Assembly (NCBI GenBank): GCA_004431415.1
Contig: QPMI01000190.1
Coordinates: 124,001-188,000 of the forward strand
Reading direction: 5' to 3'
Length of the DNA: 64,000 bases
Source of the DNA: Cyanophora paradoxa
Lineage: Eukaryota > Glaucocystophyceae > Cyanophorales > Cyanophoraceae
The notes under the pieces are model-generated. The model did no database searches, was not told the DNA's origin, and saw only the letters and a list, made by a program, of their open reading frames with translations. Below, one piece after another: positions 21,292-31,704 of this stretch. Made by a program: the position numbers and the translations under genes. The stretch's first letter is position 1. Each line of letters begins with the position of its first letter.

Positions 21292-23549
21292 CTACGACGT
21301 CGGGACCGCCGGCTGCAGCTGCAGCCTCTTCGGGATCTGCTCGTGGAGGGCGCTCAGGACCCGCTCGAGCCGCTCGTTGCCGCCGCCGAGGCCTTGGATG
21401 AGGGCCCCGATCTCGCCCCTCAGGCGCTCGAGCGTCGCCACGGCGTGCGTGAAGGCCCCCGACTGCTCCATGAGCTCCACCGCGAACCGCTTCAGCTCCG
21501 CGTCTTGCGTCCTCTGCTTCAGTATGTCTGCCCGTGGCCGAAGCTCGGCGCCGCGCGGGAGGATTCGAATTTGAAGGGACTCGGTGCGGGGCGCACTGAG
21601 GAGCTTGGAGCGGACGGAGCGGTCACGGGCGCGCTGGCACGTGTAGACGACGACGAAGGAGAACTTCCCCTGCGCCCCGAAGCTCACCCCAGTCCGACCT
21701 CAAGCGCGCAGCGTTTGCCGGCGCCGCGCCGCCGTCTGCGCCCACCTCGCTCAGGTCGTCCGCAAACGACTTCGAAGCGGCCATCTGCGGTCGTGAGACG
21801 CGTCAAAAGCGGGAAGCAGCAAATTCAATCTCATCTTCAATTCGCAGCGGCAAAGTTCAAACCTTTTCCGATGAGACATTCAACAGATCTGTCGCCGATC
21901 GCGAGTTCAAGCGCATCCCACGTGGACTCCGGATGAGGGAAGCGAACGATAACAACAACAGTTACCGTCGAGGATCTGGAAGTAGAGACCGAGGGCGTTG
22001 AGGAGCGGCACATAGTCCCGCTTGTCGTCGCTGAACTCCTGCATCACCCTGCCCCCCGACCGCGAGGGATCACTGTCAGCTGCAGCGACGCTGGGAACGC
22101 TTCAGTGAGTCACGCGCCGCACCTGACTGCGAGCCTGAAGAGGCCCCCGGTCTTGTTCTGAACCTGGCCGGCGGTGCCCAGATCGCTCGCTTTGCGGATA
22201 GGAGGAATCACGATCGCTCGGATATTGAGTCGAGCCACTCACCATTTCCTGCAGAGACGAGCATCACAATCATGCATCAGGCCTGAGAATTTAAGAATAG
22301 ATGGAGGAGGGGGTGATGGAGGGGGAGGGAGCGGGGGGGGGGGGGGGGGGGGGGGGAGGGGCAAAGGGAAAGGGTGGGGTGGGGTGGAGGGGGAGGGGAA
22401 GGGGGGGGGGGGGGGGGGAAGCGGGGGGCTCACGGGGGGAAGCGGAAAACAAGGCTCACTTGGTACTGCTCCTCTGTCGGGCACTGAAATGCATCGCGCC
22501 AGAAGATATCCATACCCTGGCCTTTGTGCAGGTTCAGCATCTCTTCAATCGCTGCGGAGGTAGCTGGGAAGCTGCCGAGCTGAACGATTTCTTAACGAGT
22601 TTAAATGAGTTGAAAGATCAAGGTTCTTTCGGGGGCGTGCACCTTGCATCGCGAGGAAAATGACGTAGGTTGCACTGTTGATCGTCATGGGAACGCCGAA
22701 CACCATGTGGCTTGCAGGCTGCCCGCGGCGAAGCCTGCGATGAGTCTCTCAGATGTTTCGGGAGCTTGGGCGGCAGGGGAACGGTTCGGGTGGCGGCGGC
22801 GGGTGGCGGGGGTTGGGAGGGGGGAGGCCTATGGCCGAGAACGGGGAGGGGCCGGGGGTGCAGCTGCTGGCTTAGACCTTGGGCGGGTACGGTTATAGGA
22901 GGCGGGCGGAAGAAACGGGTCGGGGGCTGAGGGGGATGGGGTACGGAGGAAGGGGGGGGAAAGGGGGGGGGGGGGGGGGGCTAGATCTGGGGCGGGTACG
23001 GTTCTAGGCGGCAGGCGGCGGGGGAAATGGGTCTGGTGGTGGGTTTAGACGATAGGCAGCTGGGTACAGGAGTACCTGGATCCGTCCTCTATATCATCGA
23101 TCATCTACACGGTGGCCCAGCCCGAGTATGAGTCGGCGCAAGCGCAACGGGCGGACACTGTCGCGCACCAACGAAGCGTTGTGCAGTTTTTCAACCTGGT
23201 ATCAAACCGGGATCAGGCGAAGCTTAAGCGCCCATGCGCGCGTAATGGAGGAAGGCTTACGAGGCTCCTGATGGCGACCAAGACCTTTGCGTCGACGCGA
23301 AGCCACTCGTTAAATCTGAGACCGGCACCCGCGCGCGCCTTAAGCTTCCTCAGGCCACGAACATGTTCGTGGTTTTGGCGCATACGCATCAATCAGCGCG
23401 GTCCGCACTTCTTTCCCTATTCGGTACGCGTCAGCGCGCGGTCCAATTCAAATGAATGCAATCGCCGCTGACAGCTTGCCTCGGTTTTGTGCGATGTGGA
23501 AGTACGGCGCAAGCAGCGCTTCGAATTCTGCTGCCTCGCCGTCTTCCAT
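21292..23549 (-). CDS. GGPS1: Geranylgeranyl diphosphate synthase, type III (eukaryotic)
   Basis: It condenses farnesyl diphosphate and isopentenyl diphosphate to geranylgeranyl diphosphate for protein prenylation and other isoprenoids. The spliced chain is almost completely traceable: [49 protein letters not shown], then a 29-nt micro-exon MIDDIEDGS (first Asp-rich motif DDIED), [96 protein letters not shown] (second Asp pair DD), [23 protein letters not shown] and LEKL-like [11 protein letters not shown]. The start at 23547-23549 gives a 70-nt first exon, and intron 1 uses a GC donor (GCAAGC). Several introns contain long G-runs. Catalytic residues look intact, and the length matches the animal/fungal type III enzymes. 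The symbol is given by family resemblance. Confidence 0.93.
22327..22430. repeat. Poly-G tracts in a GGPP synthase intron
   Basis: G-runs of up to about 20 nt are separated by AGGGG and AAAGGG words. A second run lies at about 22958-22980 in another intron of the same gene. On the transcribed RNA these become C-runs. Such tracts are prone to length errors in sequencing. Confidence 0.7.
23355..23372. repeat. 18-bp perfect palindrome in an intron
   Basis: The arms CCACGAACA and TGTTCGTGG meet without a spacer, inside the intron that splits the codons for IDAFNEW in the GGPP synthase gene. It could fold as a hairpin in the pre-mRNA. No further evidence of function is visible. Confidence 0.7.
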
Positions 23550-24163
23550 TGAGTCTGTGACCAAAAACAACGCGTCAGCACCGCAGGTCTGGCATGGACG
23601 CATCGCGCGATGCAGAGGCAGCGCTTACAGCCCTCCATTCCCGGCCGAATCCCGTCAAGCGCGAACCAGTCGCACCTGAAGTAGATCGTCTAGAGTGCCA
23701 GCAGCCGCCGATGCTCGGAACTTGTTCGATGGGTGGCGCGCGCCGCTCGGGCCTGTTTGCCTCAGTACGCTCGTCTGAAGCCGCGCTTTCGACTCTCTAC
23801 CCCCGAGCTCGTAACACCATCTACCCGTAACGCGTGCCATCGCACTTGCCATCGCTGTCAGCGCAGCTGCCATTTGTCATCGCAGCTGTCAGGCCCGACG
23901 CGCGATTGGATCAGCGAACTCAGCCGTCCCTCGCCGGCGGTCTGCCGCCGTGCTCGCGTTGCAGATCAGGGAACGCTTCGCCTATCGTGCATTTCAGACA
24001 CGACCAACGACATCTGGACTAGCCGTAGCAGCTGTTTGGCTAGCAGTGGGCCGCCGGTCGAATCGTAAGGGCTCAGACAGATAGGCAAGTGACGTCGGAA
24101 ATCGAAATCGAATACCGAAGCTCGAGATCGAAACCTAGGCCTACTTACCCTACGGGCTTAAGA
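23550..24163. other. Intergenic, no supported gene
   Basis: This stretch lies upstream of the GGPP synthase start and downstream of the ubiquitin-protease stop. I looked for the missing protease exons (an LKRF-like strand and a GHY-type histidine box) on the minus strand and found none. Confidence 0.45.
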
Positions 24164-25000
24164 TCATAGGATCAAAGGTGCGAGCCGGGTCAGCGCTTCC
24201 CCATCCGTCTTCAGCTTGCACCCAGAGCAGCAGGTCCACTCGAATTTGTCCGCCTGCGGCGCCCGGGGCGTTTTTGCGAGGGGCAGCGCCGGCGTTTCCG
24301 CTCTCGCGCACCTTGAAGTAACGACGGAGGAGATCAAGGGTGCTGGAGCGCGTCGGGGCGCCGCCGCTCGACTGGGGGAGTTCGCCGGGGATGTCCCCCT
24401 GCTCCGCGAAGACGGCGGACGTGTACTTGCATCGTTTGCACCTCCTGTCCCGTCGGACGCCGAACGTGTACGCTGCTTGGACCTGCCCGGGCGGTGCGCG
24501 GGCGTGAGGGCCGGGGGCGCCGGGGAGGCGATGGGCTTTTACCGCTTTGGGTAGCTCCTGGCACATTTTCACGAAGAACAGGTAGGCGTCCTGCTGAGTT
24601 GCGCCCCAGAACGGCGATTTCCGCGGGCTTCTGGGCGGGGGGCCGGATGCGGCATCGGCGGCCGCCACCGCTCGCTTGAGCTCCTGGCAGGAGTGCACGC
24701 CGTCCTTCCTGTTGGGACGCCCCTCGCACACCTGCGCCTCGTTAGCGAGCGTTCGAGCTCCCCAGGGGCGCCGCGCCCCCCGCGCGCCTGCAAGACGAGC
24801 TCCCGCAGCTGTCCCGCGACGCCGCCTTGCCAGTTCTCGGCGCCGAGGGCGGCGACGATGGTCTGCATGGCGGCGATGCAGTGAACCACGACGATGGCGT
24901 AGCACGCGTTGCCCTCGTTCATGAACCCGAGGCGGGGCCCCAGGACGGCGGCACCCCAGACGGCGGGGCCGATCTGGCGCCGGGGGCGGGAGGGGCGCAC
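24164..25000 (-). CDS. Ubiquitin-specific protease-like protein, truncated before the histidine box
   Basis: The cysteine box reads GFMNEGNACYAIVVVHCIAA, with the catalytic Cys in the NACY position. The next exons give GRPNRKDGVHSCQELKRAV and FWGATQQDAYLFFVKMCQEL (the conserved QQDA). A USP zinc ribbon follows: RRCKRCKYTSAVFAEQ, DLLRRYF, then KADKFEWTCCSGCKLKTDGE and ALTRLAPLIL, which is two CxxC pairs in the expected order. A TGA (24164-24166) follows immediately after LIL. In the family this point is normally followed by LKRF and later the catalytic His/Asp; neither is seen in the next 600 bp. The gene is therefore either truncated and catalytically dead or carries a late stop. Introns have GT-AG ends. 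Confidence 0.7.
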
Positions 25001-25363
25001 GTCAGTCGGGCAAAGGCGAAGGCAAAAGGCGACCGCGGTCGATCGAGCGGGCAGATGCGAAAGCAGCCGGGATGGCGTCGGGCCAGATCGCGCGAGAGCG
25101 GGGCGGGGCGAGCGCTAGCATACGTGCGCTAGCGGGGCTCGTGCTCGTTTGTATCGCAGCACGCGCGCTTTCGTGCGGCGCACCGTGTTCATTCCTGGTC
25201 GTTCGCGGGAGGCTGGCCGTGCGGGGCGTGAGCGGGGTTGAAAGGCGCAGTGCGCGGGGAGGCTCACTGTAGCGCTGTTTTCCGGCGTGGTCGGCGTAGC
25301 CGGCTCGCGCAGGGCCCTGCAGCTGTCCGTTCTACGGGCGTGAAGGGGTACCGCAACTGTGAG

Positions 25364-25649
25364 CTTTCGTCCAACTTTCGTCCAACTTTCGTCCGAGTAC
25401 TAGTGCCAGTCGACGTCGTAATCCGATGATCAAACCTCAACTTTCGTCCAACTAGTACTTTCGTCCAACTTTCGTCCAACTTTCGTCCGAGTACTAGTGC
25501 CAGTCGACGTCGTAATCCGATGATCAAACCTCAACTTTCGTCCAACTAGTACTTTCGTCCAACTTTCGTCCAACTTTCGTCCGAGTACTAGTGCCAGTCG
25601 ACGTCGTAATCCGATGATCAAACCTCAACTTTCGTCCAACTAGTACTTT
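25364..25649. repeat. 94-bp tandem repeat, three copies
   Basis: The landmark GAGTACTAGTGCCAGTCGAC starts at 25395, 25489 and 25583, giving an exact 94-bp period. Each unit is itself built from an 11-nt word, AACTTTCGTCC, repeated several times. It then contains palindromic words (AGTACT, ACTAGT, GTCGAC, GATGATCA). The copies are essentially identical, which suggests recent expansion. The array lies between the protease-like gene and the lysophospholipid acyltransferase. Confidence 0.92.
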
Positions 25650-26365
25650 TTCGTCGTGTAGCCGGTGCGACGCATTCGTTTTTGGGCATTGGGCTATGGC
25701 TATAGCTGCGATAAATCCGAGCGAGCGTGCACTATGACGACCACCCTGAGCGCAAACCGACGCGAACCTGCATCCGCCGCGCACGACCGGGCTCGCTCGG
25801 CTCCGTGCGAGGCGTGGATCGGCAGCTGGGGTCCAACACACTTGATCTGAGTGCACGCCGCTCGCCTGCCTTCCGTCTTAAAGCGTTCTAGCGGGCCGCC
25901 GAGGCTGATGACACCGGAGCCAAATCTGAGGCGCCGGTGCTTGCGCCGTGTGCATGAAGATGCCCTCTCCGAGATTGGTATTACTCCGAACCTCGTCAAG
26001 GCGGCCCGCCGGGGCATTCTAGGTCCGGGGCGGGGCGGCGGCGTCTAGCGATGATGAGACCACAGAAGGCCGCGCATAACCCGCCGTAGCTGCCGCCCCT
26101 CGCGGGCGGCGCCGCGTGTGTGGGTGGTGACGAAACGGTCCGAGAGGTATATTCTGAGCGCTCGGCGCGCCGCCGGCTAGGGGCCTGGGACCGAGGGCGG
26201 GCCTTCGGGTTCCCCGCTCCCCTTCTTTCTTCCCACCCGCCCCTCACTCGCCTCCCTTCCCGGAGCCTGCGGGCAGGGACGAGGATGCCGGGAGTCTTCT
26301 CAAAGCGACTCGGAGGCCTCCTTGCGACGATGCGCATCGGGTCAGTCCCGGTGACCTGCTGCCTT

Positions 26366-26385
26366 CGAACCCCCCGGGGGGTTCG
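26366..26385. repeat. 20-bp perfect palindrome
   Basis: CGAACCCCCC is followed directly by GGGGGGTTCG. The sequence superficially resembles a T-loop but has no tRNA around it. It lies about 200 bp beyond the stop codon of the lysophospholipid acyltransferase. Confidence 0.7.
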
Positions 26386-26589
26386 GCTGCCTTCAGGCAC
26401 CTACCTCTCTTGTGCTCTTCTCGAATGCAAAACAGTTCTTTTGCCCTCACGAACTCCCGCATTAGTACTTTCTTCCGATAAGCTGGCACTCGAATAACCT
26501 CTTCAAACTACGTACAAAAAATGGGACGCGCGAGGGGCGGGGGGCACGGGCGGCCGTGTTAGGGGCCGGGGCCGCCAGAGGAGGCCCGC

Positions 26590-28309
26590 TCAGCTGCTCT
26601 TGCCGTGGGCGGAGGCGTCGTGCTTGCTGGAGTCGTGGCGGGAGTCCTCGGGGGCGGCGACGAGGGCGGCCTCGGCCTCCTCGACGCTGATCTTGCCGGC
26701 GAGGAGCTTGAGGAAGGCGACCTTGTGCCTGTAGACGTGCTCCGTGACCGGCTGGCCCAGGTGGTCCGCCATCACGAGCCGCACGTTGGAGGCGTACAGC
26801 TGCGGCTCCTTGCGCTCCTCCTCGCTCGGCGTGTAGACGGGGAGGAACGTCACCTCCACGTAGTTCCGCACCTGCGTCAGCATCCGGAAGAGGTCTGCGG
26901 GGGGCGCCCCGGGCGGTCAGGGGGGCGCCCGGGCGACGGCGGGCCGGAGCGGGCGGGGCAGCGCGGACGCAGGTGGATGTCCATGGACTCCCACGCGGGG
27001 CAGAACTTCTGGTAGGGGTACCGCAGGCAGAGCACCTGCACGGGCTTGCCCGCCCGGAAGGCCCCCGTGCTGAAGCGCACTGCGCGGGCCGGGGGCGTCC
27101 TCAGCCATGCGAGGAATGCTCCCGGGGGTACGGGATACTCGAACCGAGGAAGTCGCCGTTGGTGGTGGTGCCCTCCGGGTAGATGCAGAGGGGCGGGAAG
27201 TCTGCACGCGGCGGCGGCCGCGGTCAGTGGGGTGGGGGACGAAGAGGGGGGGACGGGCGCCGATCCCACCGGCGGCGTTGGCGTTCTGCCGCTGTACGAC
27301 GAGGTCCGATACGCCGGCGCGCTTGGCCGCCTGAGGCGCGGAGGGACGAGCTTTGAGGGGGAGCAGGGGAAGGGGAAAGGGGGGGGGGGTACCTCGCGCT
27401 CCGTGAAGGCGCACTGCATGGCCTGGGCGCAGAGGCCGACCATCGGGATGTTCCTCACGTCCGCCTTCGCGATGAACGACGGCATGCTGTGCGCCATGTG
27501 CACCAGGATGTCCAGGTACGACATCTGGTACCCCCAGGGTCGACGTCCGCGGTGCCGCGGGTGGGGCGGGGCGGGGCGCAGGCGGGCGGGGCCGCACGTG
27601 GTTTGAGACCATCACGACAGCCGGCGTGCCGTCCTTCCCCACCGCTGGCTTCTGCGCCCGAGCCGAGCCGAGGGGCCGCGGTCAGGCGTCTCCAGGGGCG
27701 ACGAGCGTGCGCGGGAGAGCACTGTGGGGGTCCCCCGCCGCTCGATCTTGTAGAAACCGAAGCCGAAGAGGCAAATCCGCGCGAAGTAGCGGCCCAGGCG
27801 GATGAACTTGCGCCGGCTCTCGGGGATGGGCGTGCACGTGTCCAGCTTCCCGTGGCCGAGCAGCGCGAGCTTCACGACGATCCAGTAGACCGTCACGCAG
27901 AGCAGGGCCCAGACGATGCGCAGCGGCAGGAGAGTCCAGGCCAGCAGCGCCGTCTGCAGATTGCAGTGGTCAGATGAAGCGCGCGCGCGCGCGGCCGCCG
28001 CGCGGGGGAGTGACCTTAAGGATCTCGCTCATTGTGAGGACCGGGTCCGTGCTGAGCGCGGCGGGGGCAAGTCGCTCTCAGTGAGAGCCTCACGGTCGCG
28101 GACTCGGACTCACCGCCGGAATGGGCCGAACTTCAAAGCGCATTTCTCCAGCTTGCTGTTCGGCCGCGGCGTGAACAAAGCGTTCTCGGTCTGGATCTGC
28201 GCGAGGGGCGGTCTGAGCCGGACGGCGTTTCGGCGGGGTAGCGGCCCACCCATTGCGTGATCGCTAAGCAAGTGGCCAGGTACACCACGCCCGCTATTAG
28301 CGGAAGCAT
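26590..28309 (-). CDS. Lysophospholipid acyltransferase (LPCAT/LPEAT-like, PlsC family)
   Basis: It is expected to re-acylate lysophospholipids in the ER (Lands cycle). Exon 1 starts MLPLIAGVVYLATCLAITQW, a membrane anchor. Spliced exons give IQTENALFTPRPNSKLEKCA and MSEILK, then TALLAWTLLPLRIVWALLCV (second membrane region). The catalytic exons follow: AVVMVSNHVSYLDILVHMAH (HxxxxD), MVGLCAQAMQCAFTERE, FPPLCIYPEGTTTNGDF (the EGT motif), GAFRAGKPVQVLCLRYPYQK, and MLTQVRNYVEVTFLPVYTPS. The C-terminus ends HGKSS, with TGA at 26590-26592. No C-terminal EF-hands are present, unlike animal LPCAT1/2. Introns are 50 to 120 nt with GT-AG ends, including a strong GTGAGT donor after KFGPFRR. Confidence 0.88.
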
Positions 28310-28526
28310 CTGTGCTCGAGAGTCGGCTTGGCACCCTCGACAGTCGGACAGTGCTCAGCCGGGGTAGAGCGCTTTCTGGCTTGCGCCCCGCGCCGAAGCG
28401 CCCGTGCATCTCTGCCATCAGATGAAAAAGCGTTGGCTCCAGTAGTCCCGTTGAGCCAAGCCCGGGTGGGCAGCGGCCGCTCGGAGGCTCGCAGCACGCG
28501 GGCGGGCCTCGGCCCGCCCCAGCAGC

Positions 28527-31286
28527 GTGTCCGCAATGACGGAGGCGAGTTCCTCGGCCGCCGCCGCCATCGGCGATCGCCTGAAGGCAATTGCCGAACG
28601 CAACGCGCGTCTAAAAGCGCGTTTGCAAGAGACGGCCGCCAAGCAGGAGCGCGTGGAGGAGAAGACGGACAGCGCGCTTAATCGCTGGGAATCTTCGGAG
28701 AGCAACCATGACTTTGATTCCCTGGCGCGCTCGCTCGATTCCCTGCTGGAGAAGTCAGTCTCCAGCACGGCCGGAGTTTCCGCCCTGCTCGCCGGCCTGC
28801 GGCTGCGGCCAGGCGGACTCGTTCGGAAGCCAGAGCCTGCGCCTGCGCAGCCAGATGCAGCGTGAGCCTGCGCCCCGCGCCCGCTCGAAGCGTCGTTTCA
28901 ACGAGTCCGCACAGGTCCGCGGACGACGTGGGCCTGTGGCTCGAACAGGCGCGGAACCTGCTGGCGGGGCAGGACGAGCTCTCGGCACCGCTCTTTGACC
29001 ACTTCGTGGTCGTGGGCGTGCCGAGTACAAACCCCAGCGTGCGCGAGATGACCCGAGACACGCGCAACGTGCGGGCGCAACCGGAGTTCCTCTTCGTGTT
29101 CCCGCCCCAAGCGAGGTGCCCGCCGCGCGCAGCTTCCCCGCCGCGTGCGCTCACGCGGCGGGCGGCCGCAGCGAGCGCATCGTCGACGTCCCCTCGTTCT
29201 GCTTCCCTGCCGGTGTCAAACTCGGCTGCGTGGACCGCAACGACTTCGACTACAACGAGGTCGGCCCGCGCGGTGGCGTCGCTCCTGCACCGATGCACTG
29301 ACCAGCCGCCCGCCGCGCCTCAGTTCGCGTTTGGCCGCTCGCGCCTTTCCGAGGCCGACGCGCATACTTTCATCCTCACGGACGGCTTTGGCAACTCCTC
29401 CTACGGCGTCTGTGTCACCGTCCCCTCTCTCGTCGATGTGCGCACCCCTCCGCCGCCCGCCGGGCGCCCCCCAACGCTGACGCGGCGCCGGCCGCGCAGG
29501 CGGACGTGCGTGGGGACGCGTCGGGGAAGTGGCAGGTGACGGGCTCGCGCTGCGTCTGCGTCGTGTCGCGGCACGCGGTGCTGCCGCTGCTCTTCCGCTT
29601 CGTGGCCGGCCTCGTCGCCATGGACCGCATCACCCGCCTCCGCCTCGCCAACGAGGGGCCCGCCGCCCTCGCCGCCTACACCTCCCGCTCCCCGCTCCTC
29701 CGCTCCGCAGTCTCCGGCGGCGGGCAGAGCCGCCTGCAGCCGACGACGAGCGGGCCGGGCCCCCCGGCGCAGTCCGCTGCGGCCGCCGCCAAGGCCTCCG
29801 TCCTCTCGTTCTTCCGAGGCCAGTTCTTCACGCACCACAAGGAGCTGGCCGAGAAGAGCCAGCGAGCGCTGGACCTCGGGGGCGTCCCCGCGCGCCTGCG
29901 CTCCTCGCGGGGCTCCCTCCCGACGGTCCGCCTCGGGCGCTCCTCCTCCATCCGCATCGACGAGGACGAGGACTGGGACGCGCACACGGAGGACTCGCCG
30001 CGCCGCGGCGGCAGCGCCGGGCACGCCGGCGACGGCCTCCACACCGCCGGGCCCGCCTTTGTCGATCCAATCACAATCGCCCTCGAGGCCCGCCCCCCGC
30101 CCGCACCCCCTCCCGCCTTCGCGCGCCTCCGCCCCCCGGCCTTACCCTCGCCCCGCAGACCTTCCAGGCGACGGCCGTACCACGGCGCGGCGAGTCCCTC
30201 ACCTTCCGCCTCTCCGACGACGTGCCCGTGCGCGCCGGCCCCCTGCCCCCGCCCCCACCCGAGTTCTGAGCGGGGGGAGGGCGGCGCAGCCGGTGGAGTT
30301 CGAGCGGCCGGAGAGCGGGGACGGGCTGACGATGGCGCGGTGGGCGCTGCTGCGGGCGGCGCGGGCGGACGGGCTGCCCCTCGCGCACCTCGTGACCCTC
30401 CTGGGCGCCGCCCTCCTGGAGCGGCAGCTCGTCATCGTCGCTCCGGACCTCTCCCTCCTCTCCTCCGTCGTGTCCGCACGCCCCTCGGCCCTCCCCGCCG
30501 CCCCTTCCCTTAGCTGCCCCTGGCTCGCCCAGGGTCGCGGTGATCTCGCTGCTGCGGCCCTTCAAGTGGCAGTGCCTCGTCTGCCCCCTCCTCCCCGTCT
30601 CCATGGCCGACTTCCTCGAGGCGCCCGTCCCCTTCGTCGTCGGCCTCCCCGAGCTCGGTACCCCCTCCCCTGCCCCCCCTTCGCACAGGCCGCCCTCAGC
30701 GGGGGCGGCAGACCCGCGCCTGCTGCCGCGCATCCACGAGCTGGTGCTGTGGGACTACGACCGCCGGAGCGTCCACCTCCCCGACGCCGCAGGGCCCCAC
30801 ACTGACTGCCCCCCGCTGCCCCGCCACGCCGAACTGTCCGCCCCGCCCCCGCCGCGCCGCGCCCCCGCCGCCTGCCCGGTCCGGCCCGACGCGACCGCAG
30901 AGAGGCGGTCCTGCGGGGGCCCTACGGCGAGCTCTGCCGCGGCGACGAGGGGGAGCCTTTGTCCCCCGCCGACCGCGCCAGGGCGCGTCCCCCGCCCGCT
31001 GGCGAGCCTCGGCCCTCTGGGCCCCCGCTGATGCCGCACCCAGGCGGTGGACGCGGTGATCGGGGCGTGCGAGGAGCACCTGGAGCAGCACCTGCTGCGG
31101 CCCCTCGCGGCGGGGGCGAGCTGGGCGACCCCCGCCGAGCGCTCCTTCGCGGAGCTCTTCGCCCAGACGCAGATGTACTCCGCCCTCCGCGAGGGCCAGA
31201 ACCCCCTCCCGCTCGCCGGCCTCCCTGCCGGCCCTGCCCCCTCCGGACCCGCCTCCAATATCCGCAAGTCCCTCTCCGTCTTCTAG
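28527..31286 (+). CDS. DENN domain protein (predicted Rab GEF), multi-exon
   Basis: DENN proteins exchange nucleotide on Rab GTPases in membrane traffic. The start MSAMTEASSSAAAAIGDRLK opens a short coiled coil (KARLQETAAKQERVEEK), and a second in-frame ATG lies at 28536. A GTGAGC intron (about 28863-28911) joins this to the uDENN segment: ELSAPLFDHFVVVGVP, PEFLFVFPP, SFCFPAGVKLGCVDRND and AHTFILTDGFGNSSYGVCVT. Next come VTGSRCVCVVSRHAVLPLLF and a disordered Ser/Arg linker. The core cDENN reads LAHLVTLLGAALLERQLVIV, then VISLLRPFKWQCLVCPLLPV and PVPFVVGLPELG. A dDENN-like tail includes IHELVLWDYDRRSVHLPDA and ends IRKSLSVF with TAG. All three DENN parts are in the expected order. Confidence 0.85.
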
Positions 31287-31704
31287 TCCCCTGCCCGGCC
31301 CTCGCCTCTCTTCTCCCTCAGCGCAGCCCCTTTCCCGGTTCATTCTTAGGTAGTTACTTTCATTAAGCAGATATCGATCGGGCGTATACGTACGCGAATT
31401 GATTTTGAAGTTCGAATTCTTTGCCGAGGCGCGCAGGGCGCCGGCCCCCGTATACGGCAAAGCAACCGGCGCGCCGGTTCTGCGCGACTAGCTATATATA
31501 GCTATAGCTATAGTTTTGCGTCTTCATCGCCATCGGTCCGGCACCGGTACCTTCTCGTGCACCCCGATATCGATGCGCGCGCGCGCATGCGCCGCACAAT
31601 TGATATTAATATTGCAGTACGTATACTATGATACGCGTTGAACAGCTGCAGTGCAGCAACACGCGCACGGGGGTACAGTCTTCCCGGCCCTGGCCGCTAC
31701 AGGC
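31287..31704. other. AT-rich intergenic stretch
   Basis: This is markedly more AT-rich than its surroundings. It contains TAGCTATATATAGCTATAGCTATAG (nested palindromes, about 31490-31515), GATATCGATCG and TGATATTAATATTGC. It lies between the DENN stop and the rhomboid start and probably holds the 3' end of one transcript and the promoter of the next. No defined element is identified. Confidence 0.5.

Larger units (their letters stand above)
25001..26589. other. Intergenic with 94-bp tandem repeat, no supported gene
   Basis: Apart from the tandem repeat (25364-25649) and a 20-bp palindrome (26366-26385), nothing here looks coding. Open frames inside the repeat merely translate it. A minus-strand fragment reading MREFVRAKELFCIREEHKR (about 26400-26460) might be a lone exon, but no partner exon was found. 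Confidence 0.4.

Noticed and set aside
23550-24163. Missing C-terminal exons of the ubiquitin protease
   Set aside because: No LKRF-like or GHY-like segment is found on the minus strand, so the gene is reported as truncated.
25364-25649. CRISPR array
   Set aside because: The units are contiguous 94-bp tandem copies without unique spacers, in eukaryotic DNA with no cas genes.
26366-26385. CCTTCGAACCCCCCGGGGGGTTCGG as a possible tRNA T-arm
   Set aside because: It is a self-complementary palindrome with no cloverleaf around it.
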